Below, in pieces: positions 39,474 through 53,300 of a DNA stretch of 64,000 nt (its first letter is position 1; every line of letters begins with the position of its first letter). The translations under genes and the position numbers were made by a program. The stretch comes from Ostrinia nubilalis (Eukaryota; Arthropoda; Insecta; Lepidoptera; Crambidae), in contig NC_087119.1 in the NCBI RefSeq assembly GCF_963855985.1, positions 6,674,001 to 6,738,000 on the forward strand, given 5' to 3'. Below the pieces are notes generated by a model that was not told where the DNA came from, ran no database searches, and saw nothing but the letters and a program-made list of their open reading frames with translations.

Positions 39474-40825
39474 TATTTACGTACCATAAAGCTTACAATT
39501 CCGTATCTTATTGCCTACCGTCAGGCCTGTCATCTACACTCCGTCAGTAAAAACAGGATTGAGAAAATAAATAATCTGTCTGAGGGTGATGCTCATCGGC
39601 AGGAGAATATACATTTTGCCGAGTAGAAATGCCCACGCATGCTATTCTGGAATGGGGACGCCGGATGGCTATGTTGGGCTTTACCCTTTTGTTCTGTCAC
39701 TTTGATTAATCTGTAAAACAGGATGCAGGTTGCATGTTTTGTCTCTCGCAGATCCTTCCCGTCAGCTCTCATCACTTTAACCCTTGTTCTTTTGGAGATA
39801 TCTTGGGAAGATAGTCAAAAGGTGTCGACAAGCGTCTCAAGTAGCCGCAATGCACGTGCGATTAACTCCATAACCGTCTCATCTACTTTTTCCGATAGCC
39901 GATAGAATAGGTATATCGTGTCGCGTAATCGTCCAGGTGCACACTGCACATGCCACGACTTTTTACCTGCGCCCTATATGTATAGTATAGTTAGTTATAA
40001 TACGACATATTTTACGCGACATATTTTTATACATATTTATGTCAAAAGGATTTGATTCGGTTAATCTTACTCTTATCCAAAAATCGTTAATCCGATGGCG
40101 ATCCGATAAGCGAGATCTATGTGTAAAATAATACTTTCTTTATTAATATTCTTGTTATTCTATTTTTTTAGACATAATGATTAGCTCGCGGCAGTTCACA
40201 TCTGGAATTAAGCTTTCCCAACCCAAATGCACGTCACCGACTGACCCCAATTTTCGCGTATTCTTTTCAAACCGTTGCACGCTCTGCACGCCAGAAACTT
40301 TCCGTATATATCGTTATTTAATATGCGAATTCGTTGTTTTATGTAGCTTAAGTTCACTTCTATGTTTGTTACGGAACAACACTTCCAACAGTGTTAGATT
40401 AGTTAGATTAAACCTAATACAGTGGCCTGCTTGCTAGTTAACTGCATCACACTAACTGAAACCACTGTCCTAGCATCGTTACTAAAGTATTTAGCACAGT
40501 ACTCGTAAATGTCTAGAGTGATTTTTTCAATCGTTTGGTAGAGTCTGAGACTGCAAGCTGTTAGTTGACGTCATATTCCAGTGCTTGATTTTCCGCGCAG
40601 GGAGAATACATTGTATGAGTCATTAATCACAAAAACAAAAACTAGACCACGCCAAAGTGGTGTTGCGTCTTAGATCTATTAGTACTTTAATGGAGTATGA
40701 TACGTAATAAATAGATACGTAAGACCTAATTGTTACGTGAAAAATACCCCCATTATATGTAGTGCTATTCGACACGTAAAGGCGCGCGCGCGCAAGGGTA
40801 TCTTTTTGTCGCCATGACTGTATGT
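39474..40825. other. Unassigned DNA with a weak minus-strand open frame
   Basis: On the minus strand 39955-39600 reads mostly open with one in-frame TGA and includes VDETVMELIARALRLLETLV. No homolog is recognised and no splice pattern is convincing. A GCGCGCGCGC run is at 40783-40792. Confidence 0.3.
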
Positions 40826-41018
40826 CAAGGGTGGCCAAACTTTTGACCTGTGAGGTCTACTTATGCTTGAAAATATTTCTTGCGGTCGGCTGCAAGGTAC
40901 AGTTTAGAAGAGTGAAATAAAACATTTTTCATTTTCAAGCATTCTGTTCAGTTTATTTAACTCTCGCGGGCTACCAAAATCGACCGGTAGACCGCGGTCG
41001 ACCTGTTGGCCATCACTG
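40826..41018. mobile_element. Short non-autonomous hAT-type element, 193 bp
   Basis: Ends CAAGGGTGGCCAAAC and (complement) CAGTGATGGCCAAC, with GGTCGACC-type subterminal words. Exact 8-bp duplications CTGTATGT at 40818-40825 and 41019-41026. Non-coding. Confidence 0.92.
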
Positions 41019-41669
41019 CTGTATGTATATCTGTCTCTTTTACACCTTTTAAAGTTAGACACAGTAATCTAATTAGAGTAAATAAAATCGTTTAAAAAAT
41101 AAAACGAACTCACGCCTTTCTCATACAGAAATATCTTGACGTGACGGTGGGGTGCTTTTTCATCTTTGACTACAGAAATCTATCCTTGATCTAACTAGCG
41201 TATGATCGGTTGTTTATTAAAAGAAACAAAATGACTGACAAACAAAAAAGTTTGCGATCCTCTGCTTTATATGCAGCACGCTATGCTTGCAAATTCACTT
41301 TGTTTCATTCATGTCGCTTTCTTTAATTTATCCTTGTATGCTCGGGTGCATAATTATATCGTGACCTTAATAATCTCGGCATGTATTTTAAGGCGGAGGG
41401 AGGAGGTCATAGATTATTGGAGAAACCTTTTGCCCTCGCAGCGCTAATGCAGAGTCACGTTTTATTTTTATTACCAGTACACACACCCACCACCAGTAAA
41501 CTCTTACTATGTATTTATTATTTATTCAAACTGCCGGACAGCCCGTAAACTACCAACGTAATAAAATTGACCGCAATGCACAAACGCTAAATTACAATGC
41601 TCGCCAAGACAACATGATCTTATTGGAGAATCAATGTTTTATTATTTTTAAACATGAATTTACTGTTCA

Positions 41670-41729
41670 GAGGTGGAATTGTGTAAAGCAATCGTAATCG
41701 ATAACGATTGCTTTACACAATTCCACCTC
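41670..41729. repeat. Perfect 26-bp-stem hairpin
   Basis: GAGGTGGAATTGTGTAAAGC..AATCGT (41670-41695) is followed by an 8-nt loop AATCGATA and its exact complement (41704-41729). No mismatch in 26 pairs. The size is compatible with a small palindromic element remnant or a short hairpin RNA; the loop holds an ATCGAT palindrome. Confidence 0.9.
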
Positions 41730-44700
41730 AGTAACTCTAGCATGAACAACTTTCGTCTTCGAATCATTTGCGTATTCGACAAAATTCGATACTGAACCTT
41801 CGAATTAAACGATAACGTGACAGTTTTGATTCTCAAAATAAGTTTCGTGCAACCATTTCTCATACTAAGTTCACTTTATGACACGTTCACAAGGGCGCTG
41901 TTGTAGTTTTCGTACTAAATCTTTTGATGGCGATTCGAATACGCAAACGATTCGCACTCGGAAAGTTTTTCGTGCTAGCCGTACTGATTTTGGATTCAAA
42001 TAAAATTGGTTTCTTTGAAATATTTTTTCCACCAAAAATTCCCTTACGATTTTTACTGCCAACAATACACTCGTATTTATCGAAGCGTGTAGTTAAATTT
42101 CTTCTAAGTTATGAATAAGTTTGTGATATGAATATAATCCCAAAATAGAAAATATCTATTGTAAAGATGAGTATTATACTCGTATATCTCCGTCGCAGGT
42201 AATATTCCTGTCGGTGAATTGAATGTCGCGCTATCATTAAAATATCCTTTCTTACTTCTTCAGAAGAATCAGAAGCTTCTGCTTCACACGCGCACTTATC
42301 TTAATTCAACTTTATTAATGTTTAAACCCCTTTCTGGGGATAACCTCATTTTTTACCCCATGAGCCATTGTCAATAGTTTTGTACACCATCTGTTATCTG
42401 CATTGTAGATAACGTTGGCGAATTCAACCTTTATAGCCACAGATTAGGTGACTTTATTGATTGCAAACGCCAACAGATTCATGCTATGATAACCGAGGCC
42501 GTGGCAGCGTAATTAGAAACTTAGAAACTGCGGTAGGGTTGAAATTTACTGAGGCGTCTATTAGTTATGAAGTACACTGTATTGTTCGTACAAGTATTGA
42601 TTAGGCGGTGTAATGAAGGAACAGAGTAAATTAGACCCGATTCATTGCAGAAAAAATATTCAGTGCAATTAGGGTTTGTAAAGGCGCGGATGATTACATC
42701 GAACTTGCCCAAAAATTACTTTCAGTTTCTTAAGACGATGTTGCTCTTACTATTCTTAGGTATTACTCGTCTACGTACGCCGTACTATTTTGTAAAGTAA
42801 TTTAAATCTATGATTGCGGCGCGTGAGGCTCTTGCGGTGCGGATCCATGTGCGTTAGTTCCGCAACGTGAGAAGATCCTGGTAATTAATAATATCGATAA
42901 AGTAATGCTTGAGTACTTGCATCGTATTTTCTTTTTGCTATAACAGTCGGCATTTCTTTATTATTAACTGTAATTATTGTCCGTATGTTTCTACAATCAC
43001 GGCCATGACTGTACGTTTACATGTCTGATACTGTCACCCGTTTCATATCGTATAATGTAAAATTTTAACGATGAAGTTAAGAAAGTGAATCAAAACCGTA
43101 GAATGTCATTAAATATTAAAGTGCCTCTTTCGTAAAATTAAAATTCTTCTACGCGTAACATAAAAATATTAACCTATTAATATTTAATTCTATCTTTTTA
43201 TTCAATTTTAGTTGTCAAAGCACTTGTCTTTCGCAAAGATGGTGTTCAAGTTTATTAACATTATCGGATAAAAATATTTGTAAGTCAAAGGGACGCCTAG
43301 GTCGCTTCTCAGTCTACATTGGCTGTTTGCTGTAATACGATGCCTAACTCCTAAGTGACCACTGTGCGTGCTGAAGCTAAATATGCGTTTCGACGATTGA
43401 CATCTCATTTCTCGGACAAAGCAATGTTTGAAGTGATTCATATTACAAACAAACCACGATTCAATTTCAGCCGTAGATATTGAAATACGTCCAATTAAAT
43501 ACTGTCATCATCTGGTTTTGATCTTCGTTCTGTGATTCGGATCCATGTCTTAGCATAGGTAGTTTTTATGTACCTACTCAGGCATCAGGGATTAGTATGA
43601 GTTTGTTATGGAGAGGGGGAGGGGGAGGACACCCATTATCTAATAATTTGCTGTAGCATAGTGGTATGTTATTTTTTCTCGAAAAAATTCATTTTTGAAT
43701 AATTAATTTACCATATTTTTTTATATGAAAGTGCCTGACTAAATAAAATTGTATGTCAAATTTCCTAGTCTACAACAGTTTTATTCAGTACGTATACACG
43801 GCACTATCGTCAGAATTCGTTCCAAATTATTTGGTTGATATTTCACAAGGTGCTCCAATATGTTTTATTAACACGCGGGTAAAGGATTTTCCGCAAGTTT
43901 TTGCATTTTCTCCACATACCTCCTCTTGTCACGCACGAGACGGGTTTGTGCAAAATAGCCTTGTTTTCCTATCGATTGGCGATGCTTATTATTCTTTGAT
44001 GTTGCCCTTTTCTTTTTACCGCTAGCTAGGTTGCAGTGGCGCAGTCCGCCTATCTGATGCGCAGTGAATAATAATGAGTCGACATAAGCCACTTCATATA
44101 ATATTATGTTCACAACTATTACGTTACTAATTATTCGTTTAAATGTACATTTACAGTCGGTGAAGGTGAATAAAGGTGATACTCGTCACAATCGCTCATG
44201 GGAGGATTAATTTGCCAAAATTGGCGCAGGGGACTAATTTTTGATCATTTAAATTCAGGTTTGCATACGCATTCGGACAATTTTGTAAGATTAGTGTGAT
44301 TTTGTATGATACTTGGAATTATTTTCTTAGTTTTCAAAAAGTACGCCACCATGACCTTGACAAGTGGTAAGACGAAGGCATAAGCTTATCAATTATATAC
44401 TGTTATTGAGCCTGCATAAAGTCACTAGCTATGCAGTCGAGGAAAGTAGACTTTAAACTGCGAAGTCTACGAGTTCTGTTCACGTGTTTGACTAATTTCG
44501 CTGCGTGTTCCAAGACAGTGTCAGAAGCAGAAGGTGTCCCTCGGGAGACGGGACTACTCAACCTCCTATAGTTAGGTTTCATTGACGGTCAAGCTACAAA
44601 TCCTAGAGATGTAGTAGTGCCATTTGTTGGGGTTGCAGTCGGTTGCACCTACCTATACTTACTATGCGCTTTTAAGTTTTTGGGAAAAGAAATCAAATTA

Positions 44701-45435
44701 GGTAGGTACTTATAGAGGTTTAATAAAACACACGGTCAGCGATTTCAGAAATGAAAAAGTCGGGAACCGTACTATTTCGACATACCATAAAAAGCTCTGA
44801 CCTACATACATAACACTTTCAACTTTACGTTCCTTTTTACTTACCTCTGAATTTTAATAGTAAATCTAGAGTGACACATTAAATGAAACTACACTGCAGA
44901 AATATTGACCTCCAACCAAATATCATTTTCATCTGTGTAACATGTACTCATTCATTAACAGTGCATTGATATACCTAATCAACAAAATCTACTTAATTAT
45001 GTGTGATCAAGGTGTAACGTTTGCGTGGAAAAAATATTCTACGTAGCTTCAATCACCTTAATAGAGGTCAGAATACTTTGTACCCTGATACACATTTACG
45101 TGAATAAAGATAATTATTGTTAGTACTTAGGTTTTTATCACTGACTGAGTGACAGACGGGCATATAGAATAAGTTATTTTTAATCAATAATGCGCATTTA
45201 AAGTGTACTTACAATAACAGAAGTTGTAGTTATTACCAAACTTGAGTGTTTTAACAAACTAATAACAGTTGTAGTTATTACCAAACTTGAGTATTTTAAC
45301 AAACTAATAACAAAGCAAGGAGAAAACACAATCAAATTTTGCACGCATTATGAACTTATGATGAGCATTGTTTGAAGAATTCAAATATTTTTTGAATATT
45401 TAACTTGCTTACTTGCTTTCAAATTATTTTTACGC
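41730..45435. other. Long AT-rich stretch with no supported gene
   Basis: Only minor features: a purine/G-rich GAGAGGGGGAGGGGGAGGA run near 43612-43630 and a short direct repeat of AACTTGAGT.TTTTAACAAAC at 45239-45308. Open frames here are short and random-looking. Confidence 0.4.
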
Positions 45436-45439
45436 ATTT

Positions 45440-45499
45440 ATTTATGGCTCATAGTCCAGCAGTGGACTGTAAAGGGCTGTTGATGATGATGATGATGAT
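45440..45499 (+). mobile_element. Retroelement 3' tail with (GAT)n
   Basis: TGGCTCATAGTCCAGCAGTGGACTGTAAAGGGCTG followed by GATGATGATGATGATGAT is the typical end of a lepidopteran RTE-type insertion. Only the tail is left. Confidence 0.7.
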
Positions 45500-45787
45500 T
45501 CATTTATAAAGATAATAACTATCGTTTGTCTTTCTAAACCTTGCGTTAACTTTTTATCCACTTCTATTGTCACAGTGAAACATTTAAATATTATTGTGTA
45601 GTTAAAATCTCTCACTAGCCTCTATCTTTCAGTTTAAATTCGTTAAAGTTCTCCAGGGACGCTGCCTCTCGGATAATCGGATACTGCAAATCCAATTTTG
45701 ATTATGTTCAGGAACCGTTGGATATTGAATCGATTTAACCGCTTTAGCCTGATAGACTGACGACCTGAAGGTTGCAGAAGGTTGGAT

Positions 45788-45822
45788 AGGTAGATAGATA
45801 GATAGGTTGCAGGTAGATAGAA
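45788..45822. repeat. Short GATA microsatellite
   Basis: AGGTAGATAGATAGATAGGTTGCAGGTAGATAG-type array of TAGA units. Confidence 0.75.
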
Positions 45823-45920
45823 GATATTGTACGCCGGCCTCTATGGATCGTTCGCTAGAGGTCAATGGGAAACTATATTCAGCTGGTGGGAGACTAAACG
45901 TATGTTATAGGCTGCTTTAA

Positions 45921-46872
45921 CCCTCGCTGTACGAGGTGGGGTGTGACACACCCCAGTCCATTAAAAATAGCCACAATTTTAAAAATTTGCAAGTGCTGAA
46001 TTTGAAATTCTCAGTAGCTGGAATTATGAAACTGCTGCTTCGATCAGCGTTGCAAAATCAGTCCAGCGGTGACTACCAACTGAGTTACATGCCTTTAAAG
46101 TGCGTGTGGGTGTCACACACCCCACCTGGTACGGGACGTTGTTAAAAAGTTTAAAAAAAATCTAACAGTTTTGGTGTAATTTATATATTTTTAGCTTTGT
46201 CAATTGAATAAAATTCAATACAAATAATATTTTTCGTGATTTTTACGGTATCTGAAATTTTCAAGCACTTTTAGTCAAATGAGATGACTTTTAGTGCGAA
46301 TCTGGAAGTTTAGTACTGAGATCCGAAGATGTATGTGAACATACACTTATGGGCTACAATTTATACTTTGTGATACAATTTATGGGCTACTGAAATGGAA
46401 AAACATATTTTATAAATAAATAAAATTGTTACGCTCCCATTTTATGCATTGAGCATACTCATTTTCTTTCATCAGAATTGTGGTAAAATGAAAACCGATG
46501 ATCAAAACAAATTTATACCCTTCCAGTTTTTAATTTACTTTTAAATTATAAGTAAATACTTGTACTTTGTTAAATAAAAACGGTTGTCATAATTAAAGGC
46601 AATAATTAAAAATTATAACACAGGAAACTGATTCCTAAATTACAAGAACAACGGAAATTGTGCCTTTTTGTTTTTTTATGATAAAAATGTTATAATACAT
46701 ATTTTCAGCTCAGAGCATTTCTTAAACCTAATTAGCATACGTAAATAATCAATATTAAATATTAAATTCCACCTAAAAAAATGTTGAATGAAAATTTTAT
46801 CACTTTGTATATTGGGGTGTCATACCCCACCTGGTACGGGACGTAACTTTTAGTCATCTCGTACATGGAGGG
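45921..46872. mobile_element. Non-autonomous piggyBac-like element
   Basis: Ends CCCTCGCTGTACGAG and (complement) CCCTCCATGTACGAG lie between TTAA sites (45917-45920 and 46873-46876), the piggyBac target. Near both ends the words CACACCCCA and CCCCACCTGGTACGGGACGT recur (46115-46140, 46819-46846). 952 bp, AT-rich core, no transposase. Confidence 0.88.
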
Positions 46873-46876
46873 TTAA

Positions 46877-49800
46877 ACTACAATGTAACTGTTAACAATA
46901 AAATTAACTATTATACTTTTATTTAAACTAAAGCAACACTTGATAAATGGGTTGGCTACAAGCCTAATGCACCGATCGCTCGTCAAGAAGCTGCGGCATA
47001 TTAAATCACCCGCACTTCCTATAAAGTTACGATTGACTGATGTAGTCACACGTGCACATCATCACAGTAGTTTCTTTTGATTAATTTCGTAGCGGGTCCA
47101 ATGACAGAACTTTCCCCCGGGACAAACTTCACCTTCACTGGTTGGGTTTTTATTAGCGGTCAAGGTGTAGATCCTGACTACACAGGAGTTGCAGCGGCGG
47201 GAACGAGAGGTGGGAATAGTCCCGTTTTAAGTAGTCACAGCAACGTTGATTTTAGTTCTCAGGGGACGTGGCAGAAGAGCAAGATTATTTTTTCAGTCGC
47301 AGTTGCATTTTATATGCCGTTTCAGGCATGTCTATTGTTGCCGAGAAAGAAAAGGATGTAGGAAATGAAACAAGACGTAGTGAACTATACAGTTTGATAT
47401 ATTTTTACAATACAGATTTATATTTGTGAAATGAGATTTGCAGAAACTACCTACTCACACTACGGGGGGTACTGCGATATTAAAGTTACCGTTTTATAAA
47501 ATATCAGCTAGAGTATATACATATAAATACTCGTTTTTGTTATGAACTTATGAGGTATGGTCTAAAATTTATTTTTGTTAAGCAGTCTTACGAGCCAGAC
47601 TAATGCAGCCTAAGCCAGTTCTAGTAGCATTTACGACGATTACGATTCGTTTTTGTTGTTTTTCATATTAATAGGGTACCTAACTACGTTCAAACCTTTG
47701 ATAAAGATTAACAAGAAACTTAGGTGCATCGTCTGCATGAAGACGTATAGAACTGCGCTCAACTTAAGTTGTTACGACGTGGACATAAGAATCAAAATAA
47801 ACATTTTATTGGACAAGATACGGACAACATTCCGAGAACATGTGCTTGCTCGAACTTTGGCCATATGGTTCCACACTAGAATTCATAAACACAAGCTGGC
47901 CATAGTTTAATGAGATTAAAGTGGGATGCACAAAACGTATTATGAAGATTATTTTGCATAATGTAGGTGCACATTTTCCTCTAGGTAGTCGTCTGAAAAC
48001 TTACTGAAAACTTTTACAACACTGTAAAAACGTTATTTGGATGCTCGTAGCTTTTAATTTCCATTTATATCTCATTCACATCTTTTAAAAATATTTCGCA
48101 ATTAAATAATTTATAGTTACCTATAAAATGTTTATCTGAAACCTGAACATATTGTAAATTGACCATTGAATTCTCCACTGCTCTCAACGTCAGAATTCAG
48201 CGGAAATACCGTAATTTGTTATTGCGTCCACTTCTGTTTGGTTTGAACCAATTAATTTGTAAAACCGAATACGCCGAGATCGCAAACTTCCATGAATAGT
48301 TGTTGTACATCGATTCGATTTGTAAACAAACTTAATTTAGTGCTGTCAAAGCTATCACAAGTAACTCTGTGTTGTGTGTGGGTATTCTCATTGTATCGCG
48401 CCATATCGATCCCTTGAGTGTTTCGCACCATTGTATGATGCTGAGAGTGATCTTCTTATTTCATCAAAAGAAGCACTAAGTAAATCTCTAAAGAGCCCCT
48501 TTAGATGAAACGTTTTATGTTTTCTTTGAAGGGCTCCAGTACCTTGAAAAACAGAATTGCTATCAGTGTAGAAATAAGATATTACAACTGATTCATTCGG
48601 GCAGAAATACGTTTTATTTTTCTGCAATTTGCTCTTTCATCTTATTCTTGAATCACTTTCGTAATAAGGTATTTATCGGGCATTTGATTACCCTATTCAT
48701 ACGATATTATAAAATATTTGCTCCGCAATCACGTATACGATGAAACAAATAAACCTCTGATTAAAATGTATTTTCCTGGAATGCAATTGGTTATTTATTT
48801 ATAGAAGGTTCGTTTTTGTTGTGGCAAATTAAACGTATCTTGGATAGTGCGCTTTCAATTTCAATCACAATTACATAGGTATTTGTATTAATTTATTTAT
48901 AGACGAGCACTATTATTTTATGGTGTCTATTTTACTGCAAAACGCACTGAAATTAGTTCGGAGCTACGATAGTGCTTGCATAAATTAGGGCGCAGTTAAT
49001 TTCGATATAGTGCAGCATTCCACTTATCAGTAGGTATAAGCTTTGTAACCCGGGGCAACTGTTAGGGGTGGGCCAGGCTGTTGGAAATAGCGGATCCTGC
49101 CGAAAATTATGAAAACAACTTGATATATTGGCAGTCAAGCTAGGAGTAGATATATTTATCATTAATAGAATAGTTGCACTGCAAAAACTCAATAATTTTA
49201 TAATATGGATTAAGAATTTCGAAAACCCTTGACTACTACCACCTTCTCCAAAGTCCGATTGTACTTTATTTATTCCATGAAAGCTTAATAAAGCTCGCAA
49301 CAGATAAATGATATAAAATCGTTGCTCTGAAATGCTCATGAACTATCTGTATTTCCATCAAAAACATCGCTTAATTGTCCATATTTGTGTTCTGTGGAAT
49401 TTATTCAATATTAATTTGCACACATTGTCCAAATTTTAATTACGAGAATTCTGTTGAATGTTGTTGACACGTTAATTTATTTGACCGGGCTTTGCGCTGC
49501 AAAGGCTAGATTAATAAACAGTAATTAATAATATATTCAATAAGCGTATTATCACCGTGTTTATTAAATTTCGAATACCTACTTTGCTTGTTTTTAATGC
49601 TTTTGTGCTCTCAATTCATTTTAAACTCTTGTATTGTTGTCTTAAAGTCTTACAGGCTTTAGCAATAAAGCGGTGTCGATAAATTTCAAATAACCTTACT
49701 TATAGATTACCTAGGATTTAGGTATTATTTTGAGAGCTGCGCGTGGGAACACTGCGAGGGCAGGGCTTAGTGTGAAAACAGACCACGCCAATGCACAACG

Positions 49801-50162
49801 TAATGTAAGCCTCTTTTAGTTTACAGCACTGAGTCCGATCTTAGGACATTATTTACAAACTAAGTAGTGTACATAATGGAAACTCTTTGGAAAAACGGCA
49901 GAAACTGCTGATTTTTATTGTAATTTCAATATGTTTTTGGTCAAAATATCTGCGGTTTTCGATGTTTTTTGTAAGACTATGTAAACAATATTAAAGTGTA
50001 AACATATCTAAAATTGTAGATATATTTAATCTAAAACTGAATTAAATTTGACACTTGAAATCCCGATTTGGATAAGGATTGAATATAGAAAACGGGCGTC
50101 AATCGATCAATCTTTGCTGACAGAAGCTTAACCTATTAACTTAACCAATCGAAAATATATTA
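46877..50162. other. Unassigned DNA with a few open frames of unknown value
   Basis: The plus-strand frame at 47077-47361 is more GC-rich than its surroundings and encodes GPMTELSPGTNFTFTGW then Gly/Ser-rich residues. The minus-strand frame 49339-48953 (128 codons) has no motif. Neither has splice or homology support that I can see. Confidence 0.35.
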
Positions 50163-50345
50163 AATAGCTGACCCGGCGAACTTCGTACCGCCTTAGCGTA
50201 GAGATTTTCTTTATATTTTTTTCCGTAAAAACCTTGTACAGAGTATTAGAAAACTACAAAAAAAAAAATCAGCCAAATCGGTCAAGCCGTTTTCATGTTA
50301 TGTCGTGACAACGGAAAACGGGTTTCATTTTTATATATATAGATT
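50163..50345 (-). mobile_element. Retroelement-like fragment beginning AGCTGACCCGGCGAACTTCG
   Basis: It matches the 22841-22984 fragment on the opposite strand (CCCGGCGAACTTCGTACCGC versus its complement) and continues AAATCGGTCAAGCCGTTTTC and TTTTTATATATATAGA. A dispersed insect repeat end; family not named. Confidence 0.65.
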
Positions 50346-53300
50346 GCCCTGAAAAGGCGACACGAAAACTATTTTTCTGGTCATTGTTAAGTAAGCGGTA
50401 CCTACGTACCGCTACTATTTTTTTCTCCAAAAGAAAGTTTCTTTAAATACCCTCACGATCACGACTCACTTTGTGGCAAATCATACATACGTGTATTGTT
50501 TTTCAAAATTGTTTTTTTTTAACTCCATTGGCATTTATACACAGCCTACGTTGAAACCTAAAATGCTCAGTATTCAAAAACAATAATTTAACTTGGAACA
50601 AATTAATATGCTTAAATATGCCACTTGTTTGTAGTGGACTTGAAAACGAACTCGACCTTCGCCTGACTGTAAAATAGTAAATTGCCCACAATGTACGTTC
50701 TGCTATAGATAAATATTGCGAAATTGTTGGAAATTGGATTATTTTCCATTTTTTTTTACATCAATACAAATACTAGCTTGGGTAAACAATCCTCAAACGT
50801 AACAGGCAGCTGTCAATCCATCAATCTAAACATAAAGTACTCCTCATATATTATTTGATGGAGCAAAAAGGTACCCCATCAAAATGTTAGTAGGTATTAT
50901 ATTCATATTATCGGTCGTTACTACTGTATCTTGTCATTTCTTTTTCCGTTTAAAATGTATTAGTAGGCTGTGAAAAATAAAATCAACGTCTATTACCTGA
51001 TAAATGGCTCGTTCAGAAACAATTAAGCTTAATCGGCTTATGCTTTTCCAGCTACATTCATATTTTAAAGCACTCCGTCGTACCATTAAAGGCGCAGTAA
51101 ATTACCGGTAACGTGGAAATAAAAGCGGTGGCCATTGTAATTGATCGAATCGTCCATTTTTGACGGCCACTTAGCCTGGCGGTCAAGATCATGGAATACT
51201 AACTAATTCAGGTGCAGTTTCAGGTTCGAATGTTACTGGGGGCAAATTTTAACTGATGGACAATTTCTTCTAAACCCGAAGTTACCAAAATGTAAAAAAT
51301 CATTTGACACGCTATAAGTCGTCCTAAAATCGTTCCTCGTAGCTGCGTAGTTTGAGGGTTTGAGAATTATACCTATTTATATTCATAGTTAGACCGATTT
51401 ATTATATTTATTAATAATATCAAATCGCTTTGATGCCTTGACAGGCCGGACAGACCACTGAACGAATTAATTGACGGATTATCGACTATGGCCGTTAATT
51501 TAATAATGTTTCATGGACATTCATTTATAACGCTATGGCCAGGACAATCGAATCTAGAAAAAGTTAGCGCTCATATTAAGGTCATTACTAATACATATTT
51601 TTGAAAAAGCGCAACATTTTATATAAAATGTGTTTATAGAGAATATAAATCCCTTTACACCATGACATATCGTGCTGTTTGATTAGTAAGCTAATTACAT
51701 GCAGTGATTCGTGCTTTTCAAATTACACTTTCAAAATTATACACCATTTAATGGGTACTGACATGAACCATATTTTATGTCTCGAACGAAAATCAGAAAC
51801 AGCTGTCCTTATTTTTATGTACATTGAAGTTTTTTTTGTTCATGAGCTGATAGCAGCGCTCAAATTGGGTAAATTGAACTAAAAGCGGGTTTTTGTCAAT
51901 GACACAAATTTAACGCGCATCCAGCTTAATTTAAATGTGCCTAATGAATGAGGCAGTACGAATAGAATCAAACATAATAAGGTTGTAACTACACAAGCTC
52001 ATTAAGCGAAGTTGTCTTGCTATAATGACGAGATATGCGTCTTGGCTCTTGTCACTTTAAATATTGGCTACGTAGTTTTCTATCGATCTAGTACGCTTAC
52101 CTAACTAAAAGAAGAAGTCCAGATTTTGTGACGACATCTCTATCGTAATCATCTAAATCTAGAATACCCACTTCGTGTCACCATTCTATTTCAAATTCAC
52201 CAAAGAAGTACTAATATTGATTCTGTGCCAAAGAGCAATTAGATTTCCAAAAACATACATTAAATAATAATGTTTACTATGGTAAAATTTTATCTTCGGG
52301 TAATGTATGCCGGAGTATTTTCTTTAAACAAACATTTAATATCCTCCGGTAATGTCACAACAATTTGGGGTTCATGAACTTATTATCAAGAGTCAATTTG
52401 GCAATTTTGTGGCTTACCTTTTCGAACGGGTAGGTATTCGATAACCGCAGATAAGCACTTTGCGAAAATCGAGAGCAATTTGTTCAATACAAAATAATTT
52501 AGTGTGGACACGCTTCGGAATACCGAAACCCCACATTGTTTATTTTAATGACAGGATTGTTTCATTTCGAATCGGAATGCTGCCGTTTGTAATTGGATGC
52601 AGGCTTTCATTGATTGAGAATAAACTGCTCGATTGTGAAATTAAATGTAGGTACTTTGCGAAATCTATTTCTGTAACTTGTGTATTAAAAATATTTCTGG
52701 TGGTTTGATTTTGTTACCATTACCTGCTTTTATCTTTAGTTGTCTAGGTTTTGTTTCTCATTACGTTTATGAAACATGAATCTTGAACGAGTCGCGTTAG
52801 AAGTGAAAAGTGTGGCGCTGTTAAAGTTTTACGTCAATGTTAATATAACGTCACGTTTATGAGTACACACGGTTAGCACCTCCACTGCACAGAATCACCG
52901 GAATAACTCCAGTCATTAATATCAAATGGCCCCAGATACAGAGGAGCAATTTTACGATCACTCTTCGTTTATTGACGTTGGCTTAGCCAACTAATGGGCA
53001 GGGGCAGATAACCCGTGTTTTTCAAGAATGATCTGTTTCACTACAGAATTCATTACACATTCTACAAGGTTTTCGAGACCTGACATTGTTTCGTCTCATC
53101 AACTATTTACAACACACTGCCCCTGCAAAAGTCAGCAGTACAAGTTCTAGTTCTCAGTTTACGGGAAGATTGTATGCAATTTGTCTTACGTATACAATTT
53201 CCACTGCTTTGGAATCTCTGCTGCAAGAAATAATTTCTTGTTTGTCTCCGCGCTTCCTTTATACGAACTGAAGGTAGAATGTTTATATGAAATAGACAAT

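Noticed and set aside
48953..49339. 128-codon minus-strand open frame
   Set aside because: It is the longest simple frame in a unique region but AT-rich, without motifs, splice context or recognisable similarity.
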